From Verrucomicrobiota bacterium (GTDB taxonomy: Bacteria > Verrucomicrobiota > Verrucomicrobiia > Limisphaerales > UBA9464), in NCBI GenBank assembly GCA_017309115.1, contig JAFLEF010000001.1:248616-312615 (forward strand): 64,000 nt of DNA, in the 5' to 3' direction. The notes beneath the pieces are model-generated. The model was given only the letters and a program-made list of their open reading frames with translations. It was not told the DNA's origin and ran no database searches. The position numbers and the translations under genes were made by a program. Shown piece by piece: positions 1 to 8,071 of the stretch. Position 1 is the stretch's first letter. Each line of letters starts with the position of its first letter.

Positions 1-855
1 CGACTCCTGCCCGACGGAACCCCGGACCCTTCCTTCGTTCATCAGCCTGGAGCCGGGGGTGGTGTCGTGTTCGCGGGCGACGTCGAGGTGTTGCCCGATG
101 GTCGCATCCTGGTCGGGGGATTCTTTGAGGAATACCACGGGGTCAAGGTTCGGAACCTCATCCGGCTTCAACCGGACGGAACCCTGGACCCCACCTTCCC
201 CTTGCTGACCACGGGAGCGTCCCAATCGGTTTACAGCCTGGAGCCGCTTCCGGACGGTCGAGTGTACGTCGCGGGGTTCTTCGAGCAGATCGGGGGCCGG
301 CCTTTCAAACGCCTGGCGCGCCTTCTCGCTGACGGCACTCTGGATCTCTCCTTCAGAGCCCCGCAACCCGATGGCGAAGTATTTGAAATCAAGCCGCTGC
401 CCAACGGCCAACTGCTCGTCAGCGGTTCGTTCGGCACGATCGGCGGACTAGCGCGGTCGGGCCTCGCCCTGTTGAACGAGGACGGCTCCGTGGATACGAC
501 CTTCGATCTCGGCCGCGGCGCCAACAGCCACGTCTGGACCACGGCGGTCGGCGGCGACGGTTCGCTCTTCCTGGGCGGACCGTTCGATCGTTTCGACGAA
601 CAAGCGGCGCCCTTCCTCGCCCGACTCCGCGCCCCGGCCATTGCCGGCGCCTTGGGATCCGCCCGCTGGAGCAGCGACGGCCAGCTGGAAGCCCGGATTT
701 TCGGACTTCCGGGAGCCCGGTTCACGCTCGAATCCAGTACCGATCTCCTCCACTGGCACACCGCCGGCGAAGCGCGCGTGGACCGCCTGAATCAAGCCGT
801 ACCCGTCACGCTGCCGGCCACCGGAGCCTCCCAATTCCTCCGGCTCAAGCCGTGA
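1..855 (+). CDS. delta-60 repeat secreted protein, C-terminal part (5' end outside window)
   Basis: The reading frame is open from base 1, so the gene begins before the window; no start is assigned. The visible 284 residues are tandem delta-60-type repeats, each with an LPDGR-[IL]-LVGG-F core followed by a RLLxDGTLDxSF segment, expected to form a beta-propeller-like extracellular fold. The last ~65 residues form a separate module (GLPGARFTLESSTDLLHW ... FLRLKP) that is also found at the ends of other secreted proteins in this window. The upstream part may carry a metzincin and Calx-beta domains as in the paralogues at 11313 and 46708, but that cannot be seen here. Likely secreted or surface-bound; function unknown. 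Confidence 0.85.
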   Translation, partial: RLLPDGTPDPSFVHQPGAGGGVVFAGDVEVLPDGRILVGGFFEEYHGVKVRNLIRLQPDGTLDPTFPLLTTGASQSVYSLEPLPDGRVYVAGFFEQIGGRPFKRLARLLADGTLDLSFRAPQPDGEVFEIKPLPNGQLLVSGSFGTIGGLARSGLALLNEDGSVDTTFDLGRGANSHVWTTAVGGDGSLFLGGPFDRFDEQAAPFLARLRAPAIAGALGSARWSSDGQLEARIFGLPGARFTLESSTDLLHWHTAGEARVDRLNQAVPVTLPATGASQFLRLKP

Positions 856-862
856 AGGACCC

Positions 863-955
863 GGTAGGGCGACGCTCTGCGGAGCCGTCCGTCTGTGGAC
901 TCCCCACGCGTCACTTCGCGGTTACGCGTACGGCTCGTTGTAACCTCGCCCTACC
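863..955. repeat. REP-like palindromic intergenic repeat, full unit
   Basis: This 93-bp unit begins GGTAGGGCGACGCTCTGCGG and ends CTCGCCCTACC, so its ends are inverted repeats, and it contains the GAGCCGT core. A closely similar unit lies at 14713-14802, and shorter versions at 6444-6469, 6947-6968 and, inverted, 14912-14941. All copies are intergenic. It lies just after the stop codon of the delta-60 gene and could fold into a structured 3' end of the transcript. Confidence 0.75.
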
Positions 956-1084
956 TTCCTTGCCGCTTCCCGCTTCGCGTTTACCGGGCTTGTCCATGAC
1001 GACCGTTGTTAAAACTCGAAGGTGATCGGAGTTTCCGATTGAGAGTGGGACCCTGCTCCCGCATATCAACGGGGTAGGCTTTTC

Positions 1085-4000
1085 ATGTTGTCCTCCCGCC
1101 TTGCTCAACTGGTCGTGGTTTGCGCCAGCCTATTCGCCAGTGCGCGAATGGCGGCCCAACCCGACAATGATCTGTTTCAACATCGAGTAGTTCTCTCCGG
1201 AATCAGCGCCACCCTGGAGGCCTACAATCTGGATGCGACCATCGAGCCCGGGGAGCCCAACCACGCCAACTCACCCGGGCAAAGCGAGGACTCCAGCTGG
1301 TGGACCTGGACTGCACCCGGAGACGGATTCTTGGAACTGGTGGATCCCGCTGGAGAGAGCGGATTCGCCCTCTACACGGGTGACCGAGTCGATTCCCTGA
1401 CCCTCGTTCACCGGGCAGCTGGCGGTCGAGTCCGGCCGTTTCCGGTTCAGGCCAACCAGTCCTTTCATATCGCGGTCAGCAGCGAAATCGTTTGGCCACA
1501 CACCCGGTCTTTGCGCCTGACGCTGCATCCAATCCCCATGAATGATCACTTCGCCCAACGGACCCGGTCGGTCGGTGATACCCTTGAACTGCGTGGGAAC
1601 ACGGTAGGAGCCACCCGGGAGTCGGGCGAGCCGGCCCACGGCCTGGAACCGTTGCAGTCTCCTTCCGTCTGGTGGGAATGGAAACCGGAAGAATCTGGTC
1701 GGGTTGCCGTGTCCTCGCCCGGGGATTCCCACGCCCGGCTGATCGTCTATCGCGGGGATCGGCTCGAACACCTTGTGCGTGTCAACCTCAGCGAGGAAGG
1801 AGACGCGTTCTCGGTTACGGGAGGCGAGGTCTATCAGATAGCCGTGATTCCCGGGTCCGAGGATGGGTCGGGGCCGTTTGTCTTCCAGTTGCAGCGATCG
1901 CGTCTGCGCCTCGTTGAACCGGTCCCCGGGACCCGGTTTGCCGAGACTGGGAGCTTTCAGATTCGGTTGGCGGGCGGCCCGACGAATGCGCTGCGAACCG
2001 TAGTCGTGGGTCGGTTCGGTGAGACCCAAACCTTCGAAGGCATTCCTGACTCCATCACCTGGACCAATACATTCGTGGGCAAAACGACGTTGCAGGTTCG
2101 CGTGGAAGCCTGGGATGGGAGCCTTCATTTGGCGGAACCCGTCACCGTATCCGTTCACGAAGCCTCGGACGCCTTTGCCGAGGCCACGGTGATTTCGAAG
2201 TCCGACGACCGACTGGCCATCGACTTTATCTCGGCCAGCTTGGAATCCGGCGAACCTCCCGTGCCCGAGGGAGTCAGCGGGACGGCTTGGTTGCGGTGGA
2301 CCGCTCCCGCCGATGGCGTGATTTGGTTTTGGGACAGCCCCAACACGTCCACGATCACGGAAGTCTTCACGGGGAGTGAGCTCGGCAGTTTGCGGCCCGT
2401 TTCCTATGAGGACGACGGTCAGATGGTCAGGACCCGCAAGGGTGTGACCTATCATTTCCGGAAATGGTCCCTGCTCCCGCCGGCCGACCAGCCCGAGTTC
2501 GCGCTGCATTCCTTCACCTTTCGGCAGTCGGTCGCGACCGACACGTTTGCCGCCCGCCAGATTCTCCGGGGAACCTCTCTGGATATTCCCTTGCCGCCCG
2601 CCCGGCTCACCTGCGAGTCAGGCGAACCGCCTCCCTGCGACGTCGACCGCGGCTCACGATGGTTTGAATGGGTGGCTCCGGGCACGGGCGAACTTTCGCT
2701 GCGGCTCGTGGAACCAGGGAGCTTAACTCCGGGAACAATTGACCTATTCAGGGGAACGAGTTTGTCGAATTTGGTCGGCGGTTCGCAGTTCGCCAGCAGT
2801 GTGCTGAACACTCCGGTCGTGAAGGGTGAGCGGTACTATGTTCGCCTGCGGCAATCGTGGAGAATTTTCGAACCGTCGCCGGTCAACCTCGTTCTCGAAT
2901 TCACCCCGGCACCGCAGCCGCCCTCGAATGATGCGTTCGCCCTTCCACAGCGGCTGGAGGGGGAGTCTGGCGAACTCCTCGTTTCCAACGATGGTGCCAC
3001 CACCGAAGTGGGGGAAAGAACGGGGGCCGCCTCTCTCTGGTTCGAGTGGATCGCGCCCGCCAACGGGGTGTTTTTGGTGGACTACCAAGGACTCTTGGTC
3101 GACTGGCCGACGCTTTGGTCGCCGCGGCTCCGATTCTGGTCGGGGACCGGCCTCGCCAATCAGGTGGCGGTAGCGAATCAGGAAGCTGCCCCCGGCCGGG
3201 CGGCGTTGCCCGTGACTCCCGGACAGTTATGCCGGTTCACCCTGACGGAGTCGCCGGGTACGCCCTCGCAGATTCAACTTCGCTATCTGTTTGTTCCCCG
3301 GACCACGAACGACAGCTTTGCCGGGCGCACGGTTCTGACCGGAACTCAGGTTACCACTTCCGGATGGAATTGGACCGCCACGGCGGAGGGATCAGATCCG
3401 TCCCTCGACGGCAAACGCCCCCCCCGTACCTTATGGTGGGAATGGACAGCGCCCGTCTCCGGTTTCCTGCACGTCCGCAGCACCACTTCGCTGGCCGCCG
3501 TCTTCCGCGGAACCGATCTAACGGCGCTTCAACTGATCGGCTCAAGCACCGCGCCCACCCTCCCGAGCGGGGGGTTCTTCGCTCCGGTTCAAGCGGGCGA
3601 AGTTTACCAGATCCTTACGGCGCACGATTCCACCACCGGCGCCCTGGTTTCCCGCTATGCACCTTTCGCGCTGGAACTGGATCTAACCAGTCTGGCACCG
3701 GCCACACCGGGCGCGGATTCGGTCGGGTGGAGTCCCCTGCACTTGGCGCTTCAACCGATCAATCCTTCGCTGGATGGAGACGTGGTCGACGTGACCTGGG
3801 TGCGTTTGACCAACAACTTTTTCCGATCTGGCCCCCTGGATCTCGGCCAATCGTTTCGAAGTCCAGAGTTCGGATTAAGCGACGTGGCAGTTCCTCCGGC
3901 TGATCATCTGATTCAAGCCCGGGCCACGAATGCCGCTGGAGCGGTCCGCTGGTCGGCTCCAGTCTTTATTCGCGTCGCTCCTGCCAATGACGACATCACC

Positions 4001-6361
4001 AACGCGATGGTGTTGAGCGGGCGAACCCTGGCCGTGCCGTTTTCCACGAGTGGCGCCAGCCGGGCGGTGAGCGATCCGCCTCCGGGCGGGAGCAACAACG
4101 TCACCGTCTGGTTTCGCTGGCAACCGGAGGCCGCAGGATCAACCCGGTTGGAGGTGAGCCCCGCTTTGAGACCCGATTTGCGAGTCTACTCCGGGAACTC
4201 TCCGACGGCTCTGGAACCGGTCCCGCTTCTCGCTGGACCCCTCGGCGCCACCAACCTGTCCTTCCACGCATCGCCCACGAACGTGTACTGGATTCAGGTC
4301 GGTTCCGGCGAAGGCCCGCGTCCGAAACTCTATGGTCTGTCGATCGTTGAAACGTTGCGACTGGCGTTGACCACCACCGTCCTCTCGTTGCCGGAATCGA
4401 ACGCGAGGTTTGAGTTTGGTGCTCCCGTCCGGCTGCGCGCGGAAACCACCGAATCGCCCAGCGCTCTCACGGGAATTGAGTTTCTCGCGAACGGCCAACC
4501 CCTCGGAGTCGCCACCTCGCCACCGTATGAATTCGTCTGGAATGGCCCGCCTCCCGGACGCCACGACGTCGGCGCTCGCGCGTTGCTTCAGAAGGGCGAC
4601 ACGGCCCAAACGGGTGTTCGCCGAATTTTCGTGGGTCCCCCGAATGATTCCTTTGGAAACCGGCAGGGAGTGCCGCCCGCGCAACGCATGATTACAGGAA
4701 CGCTCGCCGGCGCCAGCCCGGACGACGGGAAGCCGGGAGCGGCGGGGGACGTTTGGTTCACCTGGCGGGCTCCGGACGATGGTTTGCTTCGACTCATCGG
4801 AGAGGGTTCCGTCCAGGAGGTAAAGGTGTTCACCGGAGAGAACTTCGGAGACCTCGAACTGATCCCCAAACGGCTCGGTCCAGATCTGCCCACTCGGTTA
4901 GGAGACTGGGTGGTCCGCTCGGGCGAGGAGTATCATTTTGCGGTCTCCTCGTTTCAGACGCTCGTCTCCGGCCAAAGCTTCGCCATTCAGCTGGAGTTCC
5001 ATCGACCCGCATCCAATGACACATTTGCAAACCGGCTTGCACTCGAAGGGAGGTCCGGCGAAGTCGACGCCAGCCTGGTGCTGGCCACTTTGGAACCCGG
5101 TGAACCCACATTCCCCGACGCCGTGAGCTCCGTGTGGTGGAGCTGGAACTGTCCCGAGGATGGGTTTCTGGAACTCGCCCTGGTCGGTGAATCAAACTGG
5201 CAGGGTCAGGTTCACCCCTTCCTGGGCGAAACGCTCTCCACTCTCTCCCCCATGATCCCCGAGGACGGGCAGTTCGGCACCCCCCTCTATCGCGTTCGCG
5301 CCGGGCAAGCCGTCCGTTTTTCGCTCACTGCTCCGTTCGACCATATCGCGAATCTACGGTGGCGGTGGCGTCTCCACCCACTGCCCGCCAACGACTCCTT
5401 CCAGCACGCCATCGCCCTGTCGGGACGGTCCCTCGTCGTGGAAGGTACGACCCTGGGCGCCACCCGGGAGGTATCGGACCCAACTGTATTTCCCGAATCC
5501 ACGCGAACGGTCTGGTACACGTGGACCGCGCCCGCCGACGGCGAGGCCGACGTCTGGTTGGATAACCTGCAGAATCTCCACGGGCTGACGGTATTCAGGG
5601 ACACGCCGGTATCGGAATCAGGCTCGGAGCTTCCTTCGACGTTAAAGGTCCGTGCGGGAGACGCGCTCCGATTCATGGTGAGGAGCCTGAATGAACCTCC
5701 CGGTCCGTTTACCCTTCGTTTGGTTCTGCACCAGCAACCGAAGAACGACTCATTCGGAGCCCGGCAGCGCCTGACCGGCAGCACGACTTGGGCTTCGGGC
5801 TCGAACCGCCTGTCCACTCGTGAGCGCGGCGAACCTCGTCATGGAGGCGCCTGGGGCGGTCGATCCGTCTGGTACGCGTGGCGGGCACCGGCCTCCGGCA
5901 CCGTCGTCGCGGAAGCGTCTGGAAGCATCAGCACGCCGATCCTCGCCATCTATCAAGGAACCGGAGTTTCCGAATTGGAATCGGTGGCGGCTGGAGTGGC
6001 GGAGCACGAGTTTGGACGCGCCCGGGCCACTTTCCGGGCGGAGGCCGGCCAGGATTATCTCATCGCTGTAGACGGGGCCTTGGCGACCACCGGGGAGTTT
6101 CAGCTGGGCCTCACCCTTGTGGACCCACCGACCACACCTCGTCTGACGTATTTCGTCGGGGAGGACTCCGACCTGCTCATCGTGCAGGTCCCGCCGGGAG
6201 TCTGGCGTCTCGAAACCAGCAGCAACACGCTTCTCGATTGGACCCTCATTTCCGACCGACTCGAAGAAGAGGTGACCCAATGGAATATCCCAAAAGAGAA
6301 CATCAGCATCTACGCCCGCTTCTTCCGTGTTGCACCGGTTGAATCGCCAATTTCGGACTAG
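1085..6361 (+). CDS. giant secreted protein with eleven PPC-like repeats and Ig-like domains
   Basis: The 1758-residue protein starts with a signal peptide (residues 1-24, cut near RMAAQ). It contains eleven copies of a ~115-residue module that starts with NDxFAxRxxLxG, continues with ATxExGEP and centres on a SVWWxWTAP-x-x-G motif. This resembles bacterial pre-peptidase C-terminal (PPC)-like beta-sandwich repeats. Three Ig-like segments interrupt the array: near residues 275-360, around 880-965, and a Big_7-like one near 1100-1185 (GIEFLANGQPLG, YEFVW). The C-terminus carries a WRLETSSNTLLDW...FFRV module, a diverged form of the LExSxDLxxW module shared with neighbours. No catalytic domain is visible, so it is probably an adhesin-like or structural surface protein. 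A repeat element separates it from the upstream gene. Confidence 0.85.
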   Translation: MLSSRLAQLVVVCASLFASARMAAQPDNDLFQHRVVLSGISATLEAYNLDATIEPGEPNHANSPGQSEDSSWWTWTAPGDGFLELVDPAGESGFALYTGDRVDSLTLVHRAAGGRVRPFPVQANQSFHIAVSSEIVWPHTRSLRLTLHPIPMNDHFAQRTRSVGDTLELRGNTVGATRESGEPAHGLEPLQSPSVWWEWKPEESGRVAVSSPGDSHARLIVYRGDRLEHLVRVNLSEEGDAFSVTGGEVYQIAVIPGSEDGSGPFVFQLQRSRLRLVEPVPGTRFAETGSFQIRLAGGPTNALRTVVVGRFGETQTFEGIPDSITWTNTFVGKTTLQVRVEAWDGSLHLAEPVTVSVHEASDAFAEATVISKSDDRLAIDFISASLESGEPPVPEGVSGTAWLRWTAPADGVIWFWDSPNTSTITEVFTGSELGSLRPVSYEDDGQMVRTRKGVTYHFRKWSLLPPADQPEFALHSFTFRQSVATDTFAARQILRGTSLDIPLPPARLTCESGEPPPCDVDRGSRWFEWVAPGTGELSLRLVEPGSLTPGTIDLFRGTSLSNLVGGSQFASSVLNTPVVKGERYYVRLRQSWRIFEPSPVNLVLEFTPAPQPPSNDAFALPQRLEGESGELLVSNDGATTEVGERTGAASLWFEWIAPANGVFLVDYQGLLVDWPTLWSPRLRFWSGTGLANQVAVANQEAAPGRAALPVTPGQLCRFTLTESPGTPSQIQLRYLFVPRTTNDSFAGRTVLTGTQVTTSGWNWTATAEGSDPSLDGKRPPRTLWWEWTAPVSGFLHVRSTTSLAAVFRGTDLTALQLIGSSTAPTLPSGGFFAPVQAGEVYQILTAHDSTTGALVSRYAPFALELDLTSLAPATPGADSVGWSPLHLALQPINPSLDGDVVDVTWVRLTNNFFRSGPLDLGQSFRSPEFGLSDVAVPPADHLIQARATNAAGAVRWSAPVFIRVAPANDDITNAMVLSGRTLAVPFSTSGASRAVSDPPPGGSNNVTVWFRWQPEAAGSTRLEVSPALRPDLRVYSGNSPTALEPVPLLAGPLGATNLSFHASPTNVYWIQVGSGEGPRPKLYGLSIVETLRLALTTTVLSLPESNARFEFGAPVRLRAETTESPSALTGIEFLANGQPLGVATSPPYEFVWNGPPPGRHDVGARALLQKGDTAQTGVRRIFVGPPNDSFGNRQGVPPAQRMITGTLAGASPDDGKPGAAGDVWFTWRAPDDGLLRLIGEGSVQEVKVFTGENFGDLELIPKRLGPDLPTRLGDWVVRSGEEYHFAVSSFQTLVSGQSFAIQLEFHRPASNDTFANRLALEGRSGEVDASLVLATLEPGEPTFPDAVSSVWWSWNCPEDGFLELALVGESNWQGQVHPFLGETLSTLSPMIPEDGQFGTPLYRVRAGQAVRFSLTAPFDHIANLRWRWRLHPLPANDSFQHAIALSGRSLVVEGTTLGATREVSDPTVFPESTRTVWYTWTAPADGEADVWLDNLQNLHGLTVFRDTPVSESGSELPSTLKVRAGDALRFMVRSLNEPPGPFTLRLVLHQQPKNDSFGARQRLTGSTTWASGSNRLSTRERGEPRHGGAWGGRSVWYAWRAPASGTVVAEASGSISTPILAIYQGTGVSELESVAAGVAEHEFGRARATFRAEAGQDYLIAVDGALATTGEFQLGLTLVDPPTTPRLTYFVGEDSDLLIVQVPPGVWRLETSSNTLLDWTLISDRLEEEVTQWNIPKENISIYARFFRVAPVESPISD

Positions 6362-6443
6362 TGAACTCGTCAGCGTTTCTCTCTGAACTTCCGCACCGTT
6401 GGAGTTGTGAGCCGTGAACGGCTTGGCGGTAAGCGGTAAGCGC

Positions 6444-6469
6444 GGTAGGGCGACGCTCTGGAGCGCCGT
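6444..6469. repeat. REP-like palindromic repeat, short copy
   Basis: GGTAGGGCGACGCTCTGGAG followed by CGCCGT. It has a self-complementary core, CGCTC-TG-GAGCG, and is followed by TTTTCG. It lies between the convergent PPC-repeat gene and the hicA pseudogene and could act as a terminator-like hairpin for either. Confidence 0.6.
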
Positions 6470-6474
6470 TTTCG

Positions 6475-6686
6475 TCAGAACCCAAAGTCTTCCGGGGTCA
6501 GTCCTGATTGACGGATGATGGAACGGGTCGTGCCGATCGGGAGCTCCTTCTTCGGATGAGGCACGATGGCGATGCGTCCGGCGGCATTCCGGTATTTGGA
6601 GTGGCTGCCCCGCTGGGAGACGAAAAGGAAACCCCGTGCCGCAAGAGGACGCGGATGACCTCGGAAGAACCCAGTCGTTTAGGCAT
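6475..6686 (-). pseudogene. hicA: HicA-type mRNA interferase, frameshifted
   Basis: Starting at the ATG at 6686 the frame encodes MPKRLGSSEVIRVLLRHG, the expected HicA N-terminus. Near 6630-6640 (a run of four G on the minus strand) the frame breaks. In the shifted frame the rest of HicA is intact: GFLFVSQRGSHSKYRN, which includes the catalytic-histidine GSH-x-K motif, then IVPHPKKELPIGT and RSIIRQSGLTPEDF, ending at the TGA at 6475-6477. Removing two bases or adding one restores a ~70-residue HicA. The start overlaps the end of hicB by 8 bp. Either the toxin is inactivated or the sequence has an error here. Confidence 0.75.
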
Positions 6687-6879
6687 TGACCATCTCCTGC
6701 CCAACGATCACTTCGCTCACGGGAGTGTAGGCGTCTCCTGATTCGCCCTCGAAATAGAGTTCCACAGCCTCCTTCAGGTTGGCCACAGCCTCCTTGCGGT
6801 CGACGCCAAAGCTCGAGACGTCCACTTCGAGGCATTGCGCGACAATGAACTCCTCCTCCCGATAAAGGACGTAAGACAT
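6679..6879 (-). CDS. hicB: HicB-family antitoxin (single-domain, short form)
   Basis: This 66-residue protein starts at the ATG at 6879 (MSYVLYREEEFIVAQCLEVD). The pattern EFIVAQCLEVDVSSFG...EAVANLKEAVELYFE is the HicB partial RNase-H fold, which normally binds and neutralises HicA. It lacks a C-terminal DNA-binding domain, as many short HicB proteins do. It is translated ahead of hicA and overlaps it, the hicBA order. Because hicA is frameshifted, this antitoxin may have no active partner. An open frame runs upstream of the ATG, but that part has no HicB similarity. Confidence 0.85.
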   Translation of the reverse strand: MSYVLYREEEFIVAQCLEVDVSSFGVDRKEAVANLKEAVELYFEGESGDAYTPVSEVIVGQEMVNA

Positions 6880-6946
6880 TTTTCTCACACGAATGACGCT
6901 ACCATCCGGAGGAGGCCGCAGCAAAGCCAAGTCCACCAGTTCCCCT

Positions 6947-6968
6947 GGTAGGGCGACGCTTTGGAGCG
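6947..6968. repeat. REP-like palindromic repeat, short copy
   Basis: GGTAGGGCGACGCTTTGGAGCG, a shortened copy of the element at 863-955, with the CGCT-TTGG-AGCG palindrome core. It lies in the hicB-sigma intergenic region. Confidence 0.5.
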
Positions 6969-7131
6969 TGTGGAGTGCGCCCTTACCCCTTACCGCCTTT
7001 CTCCCCTCCGCGTCCCAGCGCCTCCGCGGGAGACATCTCCGGTTACTCGACGCTGACCAGCAACGACCGGTCGGCCCAGCTGCGCCGGCCAACCGGGGAC
7101 GGCCCAGCGGTCCATCAACTCTTCCGGTCTC

Positions 7132-7159
7132 TCAACTCTCAACTTTCAACTCTCAACTG
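7132..7159. repeat. heptanucleotide tandem repeat, 4 units
   Basis: Four consecutive 7-base units, TCAACTC, TCAACTT, TCAACTC and TCAACTG, 54 bases before the sigma-factor start. Such a tract can change length by slippage and alter promoter or leader spacing, but no such effect is shown. Confidence 0.7.
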
Positions 7160-7212
7160 ATTTCCCATTCCCAACGCCCACCATTTCGCCACGCTCTCCG
7201 GAACCAGATCCC

Positions 7213-7950
7213 ATGTCGGAGCTCCTGCCACCCCGCGAATTCACCACCACCCGATGGAGCGTCGTGCTGCGCGCCGGTGGGGCGAGCCCCGAACAGGCCC
7301 ACGCCGCGCTCGAACAGCTCTGTCGCGATTATTGGTATCCCCTCTACGCATTTGTCCGACGCAAGGGCCATTCGCCCGAGGATGCGGCAGACCTGACCCA
7401 GGACTTCTTCGCCAAGCTGCTCGCCCATGACGCCATTCAAAGTCTCAAACAGGAGGGCGGCCGATTTCGCTCGTTTCTGCTCACCGCCTTGGACCGCTTC
7501 CTCATCAATGACTGGCAAAAATCCAACCGTCTGAAACGACAGGGGGAACGGCAGCAAACGTCGCTGGAAGCGCTGATCACCGAGTCCGGTGAACCCGGCT
7601 ACCTCGCGGAACTCGTGCATGAAGAAACCCCGGAGGTGCTGTTCCAACGAGCCTGGGCGGAGACCATTCTGACCCGCGTTCTGGACCGACTGGCTCGCGA
7701 GTGCGAAGAGCGGGGCGAGACTCGTTTCCCGGCAGTGAAGCCATTTCTCAGCGCGGGAGAAGATCCGCCCGCGCTGGCCGCGACCGCCGCCGAATTGGGA
7801 CTTTCCTTGCCGGCCTTCAAATCGGTGCTCCACCGGTTTCGCCAGCGCTATCGGGAATTACTCATCGACGAAGTGCGCCAGACCGTCGGATCCCAGGCGG
7901 AAGTCGCCGAGGAACTGCGGAGTCTGCTCGGAGCGCTGCAACGACTGTGA
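7213..7950 (+). CDS. ECF-type RNA polymerase sigma factor paired with kinase gene
   Basis: This 245-residue sigma-70-family protein begins with the FTTTRWSVVL signature typical of kinase-associated ECF sigma factors in PVC bacteria. Region 2 covers about residues 30-100 (YWYPLYAFVRRKG, DLTQDFFAKLL, FRSFLLTALDRFL). A region 4-like helix-turn-helix lies near residues 190-225 (AATAAELGLSLPAFKSVLHRFRQRY). The tail, DEVRQTV...VAEELRSLLGAL, is shared with the sigma factors at 35539 and 51930. The kinase gene follows after 121 bp on the same strand. Activity is probably controlled by that kinase, by inference from the conserved pairing. No anti-sigma gene is adjacent. Confidence 0.9.
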   Translation: MSELLPPREFTTTRWSVVLRAGGASPEQAHAALEQLCRDYWYPLYAFVRRKGHSPEDAADLTQDFFAKLLAHDAIQSLKQEGGRFRSFLLTALDRFLINDWQKSNRLKRQGERQQTSLEALITESGEPGYLAELVHEETPEVLFQRAWAETILTRVLDRLARECEERGETRFPAVKPFLSAGEDPPALAATAAELGLSLPAFKSVLHRFRQRYRELLIDEVRQTVGSQAEVAEELRSLLGALQRL

Positions 7951-8071
7951 CCACCGCCGGAGATTTCTTGAATCCCGGATCCAGAAAGCCGGTGGGCAAG
8001 GAGTGGAATGATTCTGAGAACCGCCGAGGACGCTGATGAAACAGAAGCCACAACCGGGAACCGGATAGCCC

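Larger units (their letters stand above)
6880..7212. other. intergenic region between divergent hicB and sigma gene, repeat-rich
   Basis: No gene is visible. The region holds a short REP-like copy at 6947-6968 (GGTAGGGCGACGCTTTGGAG) and, near its right end, four tandem copies of a TCAACT[CTG] heptamer (7132-7159). Promoters for hicBA (leftward) and the sigma-kinase genes (rightward) should lie here, but I could not place convincing -35/-10 boxes. Confidence 0.5.
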
